Translations under genes and position numbers: made by a program
Notes under the pieces: model-generated
Seen by the model: only the letters and a program-made list of their open reading frames with translations
Databases searched by the model: none
Told to the model about the DNA's origin: nothing
Source of the DNA: Bryopsis sp. KO-2023
Lineage: Eukaryota > Chlorophyta > Ulvophyceae > Bryopsidales > Bryopsidaceae
Direction of reading: 5' to 3'
Length of the DNA stretch: 64,000 nucleotides
NCBI GenBank assembly: GCA_030272585.1
Contig: BSYQ01000010.1
Span: forward strand, 620,001 to 684,000
Shown: positions 26,201 to 36,760 of the stretch, in pieces
Position numbering within the stretch: position 1 is the first letter of the stretch
Layout: every line of letters starts with the position of its first letter

Positions 26201-29200
26201 GGTAACTCATCCGAAGTTTAGTTTCTGTGGTTTTAAGTTATTTTGTTATGTTTTGTTTTGGAATGTTTTTTTTGTTCTTGTTATTCTTTCGAAAAGGAAA
26301 CAGTCATGAAAAAAAGCCAGTTTTCATTTTTGATTTTTCTTTCGGGGGAAGGGGGAGGAGGCCTCCAAACTAATTCAGTAAAATTTCGATTTCTGAAAAT
26401 TCAGAAAAATTCAGGAGCCTTCCCCCTCCCCTCCGAAAATAAAGAAAGAAAATAAATGAATAAAATGAATAAATAAAACAAACAAACAGACAAACAACTG
26501 AATAAATAAATAAATAATTTGTGTTACAACTGAAATTCAGTTGGAAGGCGGGGTTGAAAAATATATACATGTGTTGGATATTCATGTGCATGCAGAAAGC
26601 GAACTTTCCGCTGGTCCCGATTTTTGGTATTTATTCCGGTGGACACCGAGGAATTGGACGAAAAATGGGACACCACCATTGCTGCTTTTGTGGCTGCTAT
26701 TGAAGTCAGTTATGTCACCGTAACCAAGTACCTCTTCGACGCCTTCAAGTGCGAAACCATTGCAGGGAAAACGGTGGGTTTATTAATTTTCCCTATTTGA
26801 AAAATAGTTGTTGAAAAAAAGAAAAAGAATTCTTTCCGCTTCTGAAACACGGCCCGGAATTGAATAGCAGGAGGCGGAAAAGCGATCTTTGTTCGGAAAA
26901 AACTGAAACGAGGAATAATAAAATCTGCGTTGAAAAAAAGCACCCATGCAAAAACAATTGGAAAAAGGCTACCTTGTTAACGTTCTGTTTTCGGATGGAT
27001 TTTTTTTATTTGCTGATTTTTGTTTCTTTTTCTATACACTTGTTTCTTTTGTACCTTGTTCTCTGTTGCTCTCAGATTAGTTATAAAAAAAAACCCCAAA
27101 ACATCAAGAAAAAAAATTCAGAAAAAAAATTCCGAAACTGAAACAGCAGCTTCAGTGAAGCTATGATAGTAGACTCGATTTTTTTTTTCGTTTCCTTTTT
27201 TTTATTATTTTGAACCTAAATAACTTTTATCGACATACGAAAAAAGGCCGAAACATAAATTGCAGGGATGCAGCATTCATTTTTGCCCAGCTTCTTGTTT
27301 TTCGAGTTCAATCCGTGGGATGAATTTGCTTTCCAAAAAATTTCAAACAATTTGGTTGCGTTATGGGACGTAGGTGCTTTCAGCAAGTCCAGACATCGAA
27401 TGCGGCAGCCGGACGCACGCATCCATGGTGCTGGCAGCGATCATCGGAATTCTCTTCTACTCAGTGGGCTACCTGCTGTTCGTCGGAATCAAACTCTTCC
27501 ACCTCCACATCAACCGAGCTTTCGCGGTGCCCCAAAACATCCGCAGATACGGTTTCATCTACAAGCGATTCGAGCCGGGGTATGTTTGGATGTCCATGTT
27601 CATTTTGGCACGGAGATTAGCATTCGTGGCGGTTCTGGTGTTCATGCAGAGCCCAGCTTTCCAGGCGGCAGCCCTAGCACTGCTGACCACTGCTTCGCTG
27701 ATGGTGCATGTCTACACAGCACCGTATGTCGACACCTACCTGGACGTTCTGTTCAGCTTCCTGTTGGTGGCGCTGATGTTTGAGACGTTCGGGGGGTTGA
27801 TGTTCTACAGCGAGAATTTGCCGTCCAAAGATCGGGATATCATGGAGTGGTTTGTGGTGGCGGTGATCGTTTTGGTGGGGTTGGTGTTTTTGGTCATTTT
27901 TGCGATGGAGGTCAAGAAGAAATACTACTTGCATGTGCTGCGGAGGATCCATGTGGATGCGGTGCTGAATAGGAGAACCACAGGCTCCAAGGATTCGGGG
28001 AATATGGATGCAAAACCGACCTACAGGATAAAAACTGAGCGACATGAGGTATCATATCGTTTTTGACTGTGGTGTCCAGCAGGTCGTTTCAGAGAATTAT
28101 TATTATTTTTTTTTATACTTTTTTATACACAAGAAAGTAAAAAAATAAAAAGGAATTCTCTGAAGTAACGGGAATTAGTTCTCCACTCTAGAATAACAAA
28201 TTGAGTTCTTCTCCAGTCTTTTTGTTTCAAAATGAGTCTGGCATTGAGATCGGCATGAGTAGTAGTGCCTTTTGTGATTTTCTTCTTTTCTCAATTTTGA
28301 TTTCATAGGTGTGCATGTCCAAGAAAAATCAAACAGAAACGGCGAGAATTGCGAGAATTTCAGCTTTCAGATCTGCTACTCAGATTTTTGTTTTTATTTC
28401 ACTTTTTTAATTTTAATTTTTTCTTTTTCCCTCGACACAGGTGAGCGATGAGCTATTCCAAACTTTCCAGCCAGAATTTCTTTATCGAGGACTTCTGGGT
28501 TGGGACGAAGGCTTGATGGACTGGGACCGTCTGACAGACAAACTCCAGGGTTACATGTCAGACGGCTCCGAGACTTCGTATTTATCCACCAAAAACATCG
28601 CCAGATTCTGGCGAAAACTGGTGGACAAATTCCCTGAGCTCATCGATTTCCTGGCCATAACGGACGATGTGACCAGGACGCATTTCGTGGAATTCACAAA
28701 GGGGCTGTATACCAATTATTTCTTGAAGAAACGGGTGGATTCGCTTCAGATCTACAGGGTGTTGAATTGGAGGGACCGGGCTCCGCTGGCTCAGTGGCTT
28801 TCGATGTGTCCTGAGTCTGACAGGCAATTTTTCACCGTTTTCATGGCGGGACTGTTCCACAGAGCCCAAGGTGAAAATGCTTCGGATGAACTGGTCAGGA
28901 AGGTAAGCTTTGTTCTTCCATAACCCACATAGAAAATTAACACACCTAGAAAAAAACAACCCAGAAAAAAACATGCATGCATACTTTTCTACTGTTTTTC
29001 TTGGCTTATAAACTTTGCATGCGTTACGCTCCGTTTTTGCTGCGGGATTTCCTTTGAGGAAGGTGGGGGTGGGTTTTTTATGGCGGCGGGAGAGTGTGGA
29101 GGGATGAGTGATCATGACGCAGCAACAAGTGTTATAATATCATTTGTATGACCGAACAGGTGAACGAGAGTGGGTCGGGCTGGTTCCATCAGCATTCCTT

Positions 29201-29933
29201 CCCATCATCGTCGATGTCTTCCTCGTCACAGGACGACGAGGGGGCCTCCGGAAAATCACGTGCCCTCATCAACACCACCAACCACATCAGAAAGATATCC
29301 GCCAGCAGCGCCCAAGCCTTGTGGCTGATGAAATCCTACAGGGAGAGCTCGATTCGGCAAGAAATTCAATTGGGGCACGGTCCGTTGTTCCACTCGGCGG
29401 CGTCCGCGCTGGAAAGCATCGTGGAAATCAACACCAGTTCGGCTGCTTCGACGACCTCGTCATCCCACCAAACACAAGGAGAGGGGGTTTCTGAATGCCC
29501 GTCCCCGAACAGCGATTGTAAGATGGAAGGAGACAGGGATGGCAATCCGAACCTCGATGGAGAAAACAAGCCGCCGGCGGCGTGGCCCCGCGAGGGCGTG
29601 GATTTGGGGAGAATCGTGCCGCCATCTCCTCCTCGACGATTCCCCAAGGTTTCGCTTCTGATCGGGGATAGGGATGATGAGTGCGACCCTGGGCAGGAGG
29701 ATATCGAGGAGGCGGACACCCCCAAAATGGCGCGCGCCAAGGATTTCCTCGACGGGCCCCCAGTCGTTCCACCGCAAAATCAGCTGAGGCCGAATCCATT
29801 CGCGCTGGCGCGAGCTCGCCGAACTCCTGCGGGTCAAAACGGATCGGCGAATGTTGCGGCAGGCGCGAGTCGTAGCATATCTTTGGGGAAGAAAGGGGAC
29901 CCAGATGGCTTGGATCATTTGTCGATGGTTTAA
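23209..29933 (+). CDS. Receptor-like membrane protein: binding-protein-like ectodomain, Cys-rich stalk, about 8 TM segments
   Basis: Exons 23209-24023, 24355-25326, 25776-26201, 26596-26773, 27374-28048, 28441-28902, 29160-29933; every junction keeps frame, 1433 residues. A signal peptide covers about 1-26 (ATVVLVSFSGILPHCCAQ). Residues about 35-440 look like a type-1 periplasmic-binding/ANF-receptor fold (VGALFAPKSG early, FFLTDGPTNPNW near 280). Residues about 455-620 carry repeated GCC2/GCC3 (ephrin-receptor-like) motifs such as CEACPAGYYSD and CSQCDIGHYSS. Membrane segments begin at GPFALLIILLYIGWY (about 622), then near 705, 815, 870, 893, 920 and 956, with the block YGFIYKRFEPGYVWM typical of protist GCC2/GCC3 multi-TM proteins. 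The last 410 residues are cytosolic: a folded-looking part (exon 6) and a Ser/Pro-rich tail. It resembles class C GPCR layout without a clear 7tm_3 domain; ligand and signalling are unknown. Confidence 0.82.
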
Positions 29934-31471
29934 ATGAGTGCATTGCTTTCTTTATGAAACGGGTAGGTTGGTGGCCAAACCAAATCAGTCCATAGGGATG
30001 GTGTGAAGGTGGGGGGGTTGGGGGGGAGGGTGTTTTGCATCTTTGGTTGGTTCTGGTTGGATTTTGGGTGGCCAAGAGTGTGTGTCATTGTTAGAGCCTT
30101 TTCAGTGACTTGTTGCTAGTTTAGAGTACTGCGGATGATGGTGGGGGGGGGGGGGAAACATGTTTTGAGACCCTGAGGAGGAAATGTTATGGCTGTGTTA
30201 GTTTAGAATGCTGTGGATGGTGGTGGGGTGAGAAAAAAAACATGTTTGGAGAATTGTAAAGGAAATGTAACGGATGCTGTATGTTTATATTAAACATATT
30301 TGTTTGCTCGTCATTGCAATATCTGACTGACAATTTTGAGATATCAAGCAAGGAAAATGTTAGGGGCCTGTTTCTCTTATATTTTCTCTCAAATCGAAAA
30401 AGCTGTCTGCTTGAGAAACGTAAGAGAAACGGTTTTTCTTTTCTGTTGAAAGAAGGCGGCGGCTCTAGAAACAGTTCGTTCAACAACACCCCCTCCTACG
30501 TTTCCTTGTACTGTGCTGAACTGCGAGTGTTGTGTAAAGATGGGTGTTCTGAATGTTTTTGAAAGGACGCCTTGAAAGTGCCTCATATTTTTTGCCTGGA
30601 ACATTAAACATTACATACGAGTCCGCCTGGCGCCCCTCCTCCTTTCCTTTTTTTCTTTTTTCCCTTTTTTCTTTTCTGAAGGTTTACAAAGAAACACTTT
30701 TCGACGTTTTCTCTCTGTGGTCTCACGTGGCTGGTTTATGGATACACGAACTTGGGCGGTTGATTTACGTGACGCAGCAAAAAAAAGGAATTCGTGAAAA
30801 TTCTGCTCCAATATACATTTTGTTTTTTGAACACTCCCCCAAAGGAAATAAACCTGGTACTCCCAACAATATTCTTTTCTGACTCAGGAACGCTCGGCAT
30901 GTGTGCCCGCCAGAAGAGATACGAGTAATGAGCTTATTACTTCAATAAAAATTGAGCTTGTCTTGAATTGGATTTTAATTGCAGTCAGTGAATCTTGAAT
31001 TTGCTTTTTATCGCAGCTAATGAATCTTATAAAACCATAAGCTTGACCCAACACTCAAGTGTGCAATCCAGTATTACATGAATTGTAGCACACCACAACA
31101 TCACAAAACCCAAGATCACACACTGGGCTCAAAATATCACAAACTAGATTGAATTGACTGGACTTGTCAATAGTCTAATAAAGAATTTTGTGTCAGTGGC
31201 AGATGCAACTCTCCACGACCAACACGTTGGCTGGATTGTGCAAATCACCCTATGTACCCTTAAGAAAAGGACCATATATAGGAGTCATCAACTGCAACAT
31301 CCCTCCACTGAATGGAATGCAACAGCAATGTAGAAATGATCACAACTTGAAGAATTGAACATTTGTAAATCTCTTCCCCCTTGCAGAGTTGAAGAAATGG
31401 AGCAACCCAAGGCGACTCATACTACTGTATGATCGATCTCATTCATGAAGAAATGTTCTTTCAAGAACAGC
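29934..31471. other. Intergenic, 3' flanks of two convergent genes
   Basis: 3' flank of the receptor gene and of the poly-glycine gene. Apart from the diverged 80-bp duplication listed separately, I see no gene. Confidence 0.5.
30120..30277. repeat. Diverged tandem duplication, about 80 bp
   Basis: Two copies start TTTAGAGTACTG (30120) and TTTAGAATGCTG (about 30200); each continues with GATGGTGG, a G or A run, AACATGTTT and GAAATGT. It lies in the 3' flank of the receptor gene. Confidence 0.6.
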
Positions 31472-32245
31472 TTAATTGCTTCCTCCTCCGCCTCCTCCAC
31501 CGCCGCCGCCGCCGCCTCCTCCTCCTCCTCCTCCTCCTCCTCCACCGCCGCCTCCTCCACCGCCGCCTCCTCCTCCACCACCGCCGCCGCCTCCCCCACC
31601 ACCGCCGCCGCCTCCCCCACCACCGCCGCCGCCTCCCCCACCACCGCCGCCGCCTCCCCCACCACCGCCGCCGCCTCCCCCACCACCGCCGCCGCCTCCC
31701 CCACCACCGCCGCCGCCGCCGCCTCCGCCACCTCCGCCGCCTCCGCCACCTCCGCGACGATTTCTTCTTTTAAACCATCGTCGCTTTCCCAGGAGCGAAC
31801 GGCTCCCTGCAATACGAATGGAAATTCATTATGTCCCGCACATGAGTTTTACTTTCCAAAACAAGCATAACAGATAGGCCTCGCACATCATGGCTTACCG
31901 TCAATGTCTATGTAAGAACGCTCTGCCAACTGATCTCCTTTGGAGACAGCAACCAGATCTGGAAGGCAGACGATTTCACAGATTTCAGTTTCCATCGGTA
32001 TTGAACACAAGCACAGCAAACCCAGGTGAAGATCAATGGACACGAGCACAGCAAATCCAGGTGAAGATCAATGGAGTCATAACAGGATGAATTCGTCGGA
32101 GACATTCTCCTCCGGCAAGTTTGTATTGAAACCGCAACACCCATACCCCCAGCTCACCCTTTTTGAAGGTGGCAGCATCAGCAGTATCGGCCAGTGTGGA
32201 GACGATCACCAGCCCCAACAAAAGGAAGCCGATAGCGGTCTTCAT
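31472..32245 (-). CDS. Secreted poly-glycine protein, two exons
   Basis: Exon 1 is 32245-32158 and exon 2 is 31806-31472, read on the minus strand. The donor is AAGG|GTGAGC and the acceptor GTATTGCAG|GG; the exon lengths (88 and 335 nt) join in frame to give 140 residues ending in TAA. Residues 1-24 form a clear signal peptide (MKTAIGFLLLGLVIVSTLAD, then TADA). A short basic linker follows, ATFKKGSRSLLGKRRWFKRR then NRR, with several dibasic sites. Residues 48-138 are 91 consecutive glycines, then Ser-Asn. No cysteine is present. The layout (signal peptide plus glycine tract) is that of glycine-rich cell-wall or extracellular structural proteins, but an unbroken tract this long is unusual. 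The basic linker could be a processing site. Function is not assigned; the gene could be missed by any annotation that demands one continuous frame. Confidence 0.68.
31476..31752 (-). repeat. Glycine-codon minisatellite (21-bp and 3-bp units)
   Basis: The repeat codes the glycine tract of the flanking gene. Its middle has six copies of a seven-codon unit whose third bases run T,T,G,A,C,C,C, so all four Gly codons are used. The edges are simpler GGA/GGC triplets. Other frames give poly-Pro or Ala/Val-rich artefacts. Confidence 0.9.
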
Positions 32246-32698
32246 GTTTCTTGGCCTTTGGGGTTTACTCGTTTGATTAATCGTAGCTGTTTTTGAACAC
32301 TGTAGCAATTGAATTGTGTGAGGTGCTTGTGGGGTCGATTTTTGAACGCTCGCCAGCATCGGAAAATAATACATCACCCCATGTGTCAACTCTCAATCAG
32401 ATCATCCGAAGCGACCGACAAGTGCATCCAATGAGATATTATCAATGACAATATTGTATGCTGTCTTATTGCGTCTTCAGACACGTTGCTATTGCTTCTG
32501 TTTTTTTTTTTATTTTAGTTGTCAACTTTTTTGGATTTTTTTCTTTATTCCTTCTTGGGTTCAGAAAAGCTTTTTGGGTGGGTTCTTTTCATGGTGGACC
32601 ATCAATATTGGTGGTTGCGTTTGTATTTTTCTGGCATTATGCATAATGCATGAAGAGAGTAGTTTTTTTTAAGGCATAGAAACAAAGTTACCTTCACA
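32246..32698. other. Upstream region of the poly-glycine gene
   Basis: Probable promoter and 5' UTR of the minus-strand poly-glycine gene, ending at the transposon target-site duplication. No further gene is seen. Confidence 0.4.
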
Positions 32699-32704
32699 AT
32701 TCAT

Positions 32705-33115
32705 GTCCGAGTTACCAGTTTTCACTACTAGCGCTAGTAGTGAAAATTGCTTCCACATTTTTCTTTCCACGACGCTTGGAATGTGAAGTTTAGACCTAAT
32801 TTTTGGAGTGTGTTTTCAAAACACTGAAACACAATATGTGTCAAAAAATCAAGCAAAAATAAAGTTTTTAAAGACTCCTAGTATCTCACTCATATGGAGG
32901 TAATTTTAGCTTTTCTGCAGAATTGTCTTGTGTACAACATTATGGCCGATAGCTGAAAAACTAGATTTTTTGAGCTCATGAGATGCATTGGGGGTGAATT
33001 CACACCTATCAAGGATTCTTAGGAAAAAATTCCGACCCCATTTGATGCAAATATCTTCTCGTAATGCTAATCCAAAGTCGGGGCATTTTGCCAGTTTTTG
33101 CCAGTTTTTTCCACA
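32705..33115. repeat. Left inverted arm of the piggyBac-like element
   Basis: Matches the complement of about 36090-36690 over most of its length, including TGACACATATTGTG and ATGCTAAT segments in reverse order. It lacks about 190 bp present in the right arm. Confidence 0.85.
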
Positions 33116-33239
33116 TTTGTTCTAAACGGATTGTATATGAACGAGAACTTGTGCATTTCATTACAAAAATGGTAAGACATCATTTAAACAATCCAAGATG
33201 TGAAAAAAAAGTAAATTACATCTCAATTTATGCACAGCC

Positions 33240-35300
33240 TCATCTCTTCCATTTTTTTGGAGGGGTTCCAACAAGAGAATTTTGTCGCCGTTGTCCTTTC
33301 TTTTCTCGAGGTGGTGGAGTGACTCCTTGGACATGCTTGGAAAAACAAACCGATTTGCCGGACGTTGGGGAGCACAACCTGTGCTGCCCATGACACCCAC
33401 CACAAACAAAACTTGTCCTTTTGTGGCAGAATTCACATGCCAATTGATTCCCGGCGGAAACGAGCCAATGATCATCAAAAATCGTCTCATTGGATTCCTC
33501 ATTCAATTGATCCAAAGCATCATCATCATGAAGTGATGATCGTCTCGATGTTCGAGCTTCATCCCACCAAGGATTTTCAAGTAGCTCCATCGCGAGTTCA
33601 TGGTGCAAAGCATTCGGCTTCACCTCAGAATCCCTCCACTGTTTCCAAGCAAGCGTCACTTGGGTAAAAATGAAATCGAGCCCACCAGAAAAGTGTCGAA
33701 TTCGCCAATCATCCGTTCTCCAAATGTCTTCCAAGGGTATCAAACCTTCAAAAAGCCCACCTTGCCTGTGGTGATTCAAAACATCCACAGCTTGCATTTT
33801 TCCCTTGTAAGTAAGGTGCACCTCGGGCAATGATTGAATAACTTCCAATCTTCTTTCCTCACCACTTCTGTACCGTTCAATCTTGTGCGACACTCTGCCC
33901 TCCACAATTCTTGCAGTGCTTGCAGATGCGACCATCAACATTGGCTGCAGGTGGTGCCAACCTACTGCCAACAAAGGCAACCCCTTCCATTTTGCCCGAA
34001 AAGAAACCGATGCACCTTTCCGCCCATTCATATCTTCGAGTAAATCCGTTTTAGGGAAAAAAGAATGCCCCATTTTCACATTCAAGATTGAATATAATCC
34101 GTGATCAAGCAAAGCAGCACAACTCCTCACTGACCCGAACCAAGAGTCAGCAATCAAAACCCTGTGTGATCCATGATAATGCTTGGTCAATCGAAGTGTT
34201 CCGGCAACCGTAGCTTTGTATCTATTGGCAAACTCTTTTTTTCCCATTTCTTCCTTCCCTTCTTGAACTTCCAAACGCAAAACACATTTGGAAATCGAGC
34301 AGCACAATACTTTCAGCTCCAACCCCAAAGGTCGAGGTTTTCTTGGGATGTACATCATCCCAGGCATGGATCGTCCAGTCCACCTAACCATGCTTTCATC
34401 CGCGGTGATGTACGTCCCCGGTGTAATCCCATGTTGCAAGGCCTCATTTAATGCGTCCCAGAAGGGTCTAACGTCATCAAGCGGGTCATCCTTCTTTCCC
34501 CCCGAAAGTAGCGACAGACACGAATTGAGTTTGTAGAATTCATTTCGTGACATCCACTCCTGCAAATTACAAACCACCGGACCTTTCTCGGAAGTATTTT
34601 GCCAATACTTGTGCTTCGAATGCATGGGGTACAAAGCCATAACTTTCCAAACCCCAACCCAGCGATAAAAGATGCCGCGCGAAACAATCCAGTCGCCACG
34701 ACGCCATTTAAATCCCCGAGCCTGACCCACTTCCGTCATTCTTCTCGCGAGCCCATCAAAATATTTTGTCGGCGCAAAATGTAAAAAAAATCCTAATGGG
34801 CTGGCAGTTTGGTACTCCGACAACTGCAAAGTTGGAGTCCTATTGTCGAGGATCGTTCTGAGATCAAACGGCGAAGGATATGACTCCTTTCTCCATTGAA
34901 TTTTCCCCAACAGGTCATCGAATGAACTTTGACCATTCGTATCATTTGTACCCTCATTTTCGTCCAGAATTTCTTCCTCAAAAACCTCCCACACACCCTC
35001 TTCTAATGGTTCTTCATTTTCACGATTTGCATGCGTACTTGAGCTTCCCCTACGCCAACCTCGACCTTGAAGAGTAACCGCCTTAACAACGCGAAGAGCT
35101 CCAGGCTCGTGATCACTCTCCATCACGGGGTCACCATCCCATTTCACGGTCACTTTTCCATTAACCACGACCTTGACAACGATCCCATGAACCCTCGACG
35201 TTTTCCAATGTCGTCCATAGGTTTGCTTCGCCCACTCTTGCCCAAAAGCGACAGCAAGAATATCCACCTCGTCATTCAATCGGAAACTGTGATTTTCCAT
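33240..35300 (-). CDS. PiggyBac-like DDE transposase, intact
   Basis: One uninterrupted frame of 686 residues. The N-terminal 75 residues look like a small beta-rich domain (VHGIVVKVVVNGKVTVKWDG), followed by an acidic spacer. The DDE_Tnp_1_7 region covers about 165-560. Its catalytic aspartates are readable as D301 (TADESMVRW), D385 (LIADSWFGS) and D506 (GKMQAVDVLNHHRQ). The C-terminus has a cysteine-rich zinc-binding segment, CEFC (622-625), CGGCH (633-637) and CSPTSGKSVC (643-652), as in piggyBac CRDs that bind the terminal repeats. It ends in a basic tail. No frameshift or stop is present, so the copy could be recently active. It sits inside long inverted arms on the minus strand. The family call is secure from the DDE context and CRD. 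Confidence 0.9.
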   Translation of the reverse strand: MENHSFRLNDEVDILAVAFGQEWAKQTYGRHWKTSRVHGIVVKVVVNGKVTVKWDGDPVMESDHEPGALRVVKAVTLQGRGWRRGSSSTHANRENEEPLEEGVWEVFEEEILDENEGTNDTNGQSSFDDLLGKIQWRKESYPSPFDLRTILDNRTPTLQLSEYQTASPLGFFLHFAPTKYFDGLARRMTEVGQARGFKWRRGDWIVSRGIFYRWVGVWKVMALYPMHSKHKYWQNTSEKGPVVCNLQEWMSRNEFYKLNSCLSLLSGGKKDDPLDDVRPFWDALNEALQHGITPGTYITADESMVRWTGRSMPGMMYIPRKPRPLGLELKVLCCSISKCVLRLEVQEGKEEMGKKEFANRYKATVAGTLRLTKHYHGSHRVLIADSWFGSVRSCAALLDHGLYSILNVKMGHSFFPKTDLLEDMNGRKGASVSFRAKWKGLPLLAVGWHHLQPMLMVASASTARIVEGRVSHKIERYRSGEERRLEVIQSLPEVHLTYKGKMQAVDVLNHHRQGGLFEGLIPLEDIWRTDDWRIRHFSGGLDFIFTQVTLAWKQWRDSEVKPNALHHELAMELLENPWWDEARTSRRSSLHDDDALDQLNEESNETIFDDHWLVSAGNQLACEFCHKRTSFVCGGCHGQHRLCSPTSGKSVCFSKHVQGVTPPPREKKGQRRQNSLVGTPPKKWKR

Positions 35301-35654
35301 AACTTAGGCCGAATTTCCATCCACAGTTGCGTCAGAAATAGAGAGAGGAAGAGTGTAGTAGTAGCGGACGAGAGACGAAACGGAGAGGGTGCTCTTAACA
35401 ACAACAACAGCAACAATACTTACATATTGTCTGAGGGGCCACTCGCCCCTCAGAGAGGGTGCTCTTACGGCCCCAGCCACTGGAACAGGTGCTTAGCTAA
35501 TATCGTATTGTTGTACCCTTACATGATCAAACGATGTACCCCCATGTCTGCCACTCCCATGTCCGCCACTCCCATGTCCGCTTCTCCCGCGAACGCCAAA
35601 GTCCGACATACACGCATACAGCTCACACAGACGTGGCAAAACCAAAAATAGTAA

Positions 35655-35714
35655 GGTTTTTTTTAGGGTTTAGGGTTTAGGGTTTTAGGGTTTTAGGGTT
35701 TAGGGTTTAGGGTT
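35655..35714 (+). repeat. Interstitial telomere-like repeat (TTTAGGG)n
   Basis: About eight units of TTTAGGG or TTTTAGGG in a row. This is the Arabidopsis-type telomere repeat, also found in green algae and some other protists. It is internal, not at a chromosome end. Confidence 0.9.
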
Positions 35715-35729
35715 GCGCGAACGGCGCGC

Positions 35730-35832
35730 GCCGAGCGAGCAGGGTAGACCAGCGCGACCGCGGGATAGACCGGCGCGACCGAAGCGGGGTAGACCGGCGC
35801 GCGCGAAGCGACTGCGTTAGACCGGCGCGCCG
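35730..35832. repeat. GC-rich minisatellite, TAGACCGGCGCG unit
   Basis: Four diverged copies of a 21-30 bp unit sharing TAGACC(G/A)GCGCG follow the telomere-like tract directly. Its base composition contrasts sharply with the surrounding AT-rich DNA. Confidence 0.75.
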
Positions 35833-36089
35833 CCGATCGGACTGTAACGCGTGCCACGTCTGTGTGAGCTGTATGCGTGTATGTCGGACTTTGGCGTTCG
35901 CGGGAGAAGCGGACATGGGAGTGGCGGACACGGTGTATAATCGATCAAACGTTACGAAGCGATGTACATTACTTATCAATCAATAAATCAATAATTAGAT
36001 GTTGCCTGAGGCAAACAAACAAACAAACATCAATTTACATTGTGCCTGAGGCCACTCTGCTCCTATCGCAACCAAATATGAGACAATCA

Positions 36090-36690
36090 CTTTTACTATG
36101 GAAAAAACTGGCAAAATGCCCTAACTTTGAATTAGCATTACGAGAGGATCATTTCATCAAATGGAGTCGGAATTTTTTCCTAAGAATCCTTGATAGGTGT
36201 GAATTCACCTCCAATGCATTTCATGAGCTCGAAAAATCTAGATTTTCAGCTACCGGTCATAATGGTGTAGACAAGTCAATTCTGCAGCAAGCAAAAATTA
36301 CCTCCATATGAGTGAGATACTAGGAGTCTTTAAAAACTTTATTTTTGCTTGATTTTTTGACACATATTGTGTTTCAGTGTTTTGAAAACACACTCCAAAA
36401 ATTAGGTCTAAACTTCACATTCCAAGCGTCGTGGAAAGAAAAATGTGGAAGAGACTTAAAACACTGTTTCTGCGACACAAATTCCTAACAAGGAGATAGG
36501 AGACGTGCATTAGGATCTAATGTTTGAATTTTCATCTCAATGTTATTTCCCAGTACATTCAAGTCATAAGAAAGGTCTGTGCAAAATTTTGGAAAAAAAT
36601 ATGAAGTTCGAAACGGAAAGTGGAGGGGGGTGAACATCGTTACTAGCGCTAGTAGTTCAGAACTAGCGCTAGTAACCTGGTAACTCGGAC
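36090..36690. repeat. Right inverted arm of the piggyBac-like element
   Basis: Complement of the left arm with an extra internal segment near 36455-36640. The tip has two CTAGCGCTAG palindromes. Confidence 0.85.
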
Positions 36691-36760
36691 ATTCATTGCT
36701 ATTCTATATGATGTCTTCCAGAATGCTCAACAACTAGGTCGGAGCATGAAAGAAACGGAC

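Larger units (their letters stand above)
35561..35929. repeat. Perfect 78-bp inverted repeat enclosing telomere-like DNA
   Basis: 35561-35638 and 35852-35929 are exact complements (starting GTCCGCCACTCCCATG). Between them lie a TTTAGGG tract and a GC-rich minisatellite. The structure lies upstream of the transposase gene, inside the larger transposon, and looks like a nested insertion. Confidence 0.88.
32705..36690 (-). mobile_element. DNA transposon with long inverted arms and piggyBac-like transposase
   Basis: The ends are GTCCGAGTTACCAG on the left and its exact complement on the right. Both are flanked by ATTCAT (32699-32704 and 36691-36696), a candidate 6-bp target duplication (or TTCA if the terminus is read as TGTCCG). 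Inverted arms follow: left 32705 to about 33115, right about 36090 to 36690, the right one about 190 bp longer by an internal segment. Both arms contain palindromes around CTAGCGCTAG near the tip. The interior carries an intact transposase gene and a telomere-repeat block. Canonical piggyBac elements duplicate TTAA and have short inverted repeats, so both features are atypical. Confidence 0.8.

Noticed and set aside
31429-31877. Plus-strand poly-Pro and poly-Leu/Arg frames and a minus-strand Ala/Val/Glu repeat frame
   Set aside because: They are other frames of the glycine-codon minisatellite; only the poly-Gly frame joins in phase to a signal-peptide exon.
32033-32389. Unspliced 118-residue minus-strand frame around MKTAIGFLL
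   Set aside because: It reads through a strong GTGAGC donor into unrelated sequence; the spliced model explains it better.
35655-35714. Chromosome end
   Set aside because: Only about eight telomere units, flanked on both sides by transposon sequence and perfect inverted repeats.
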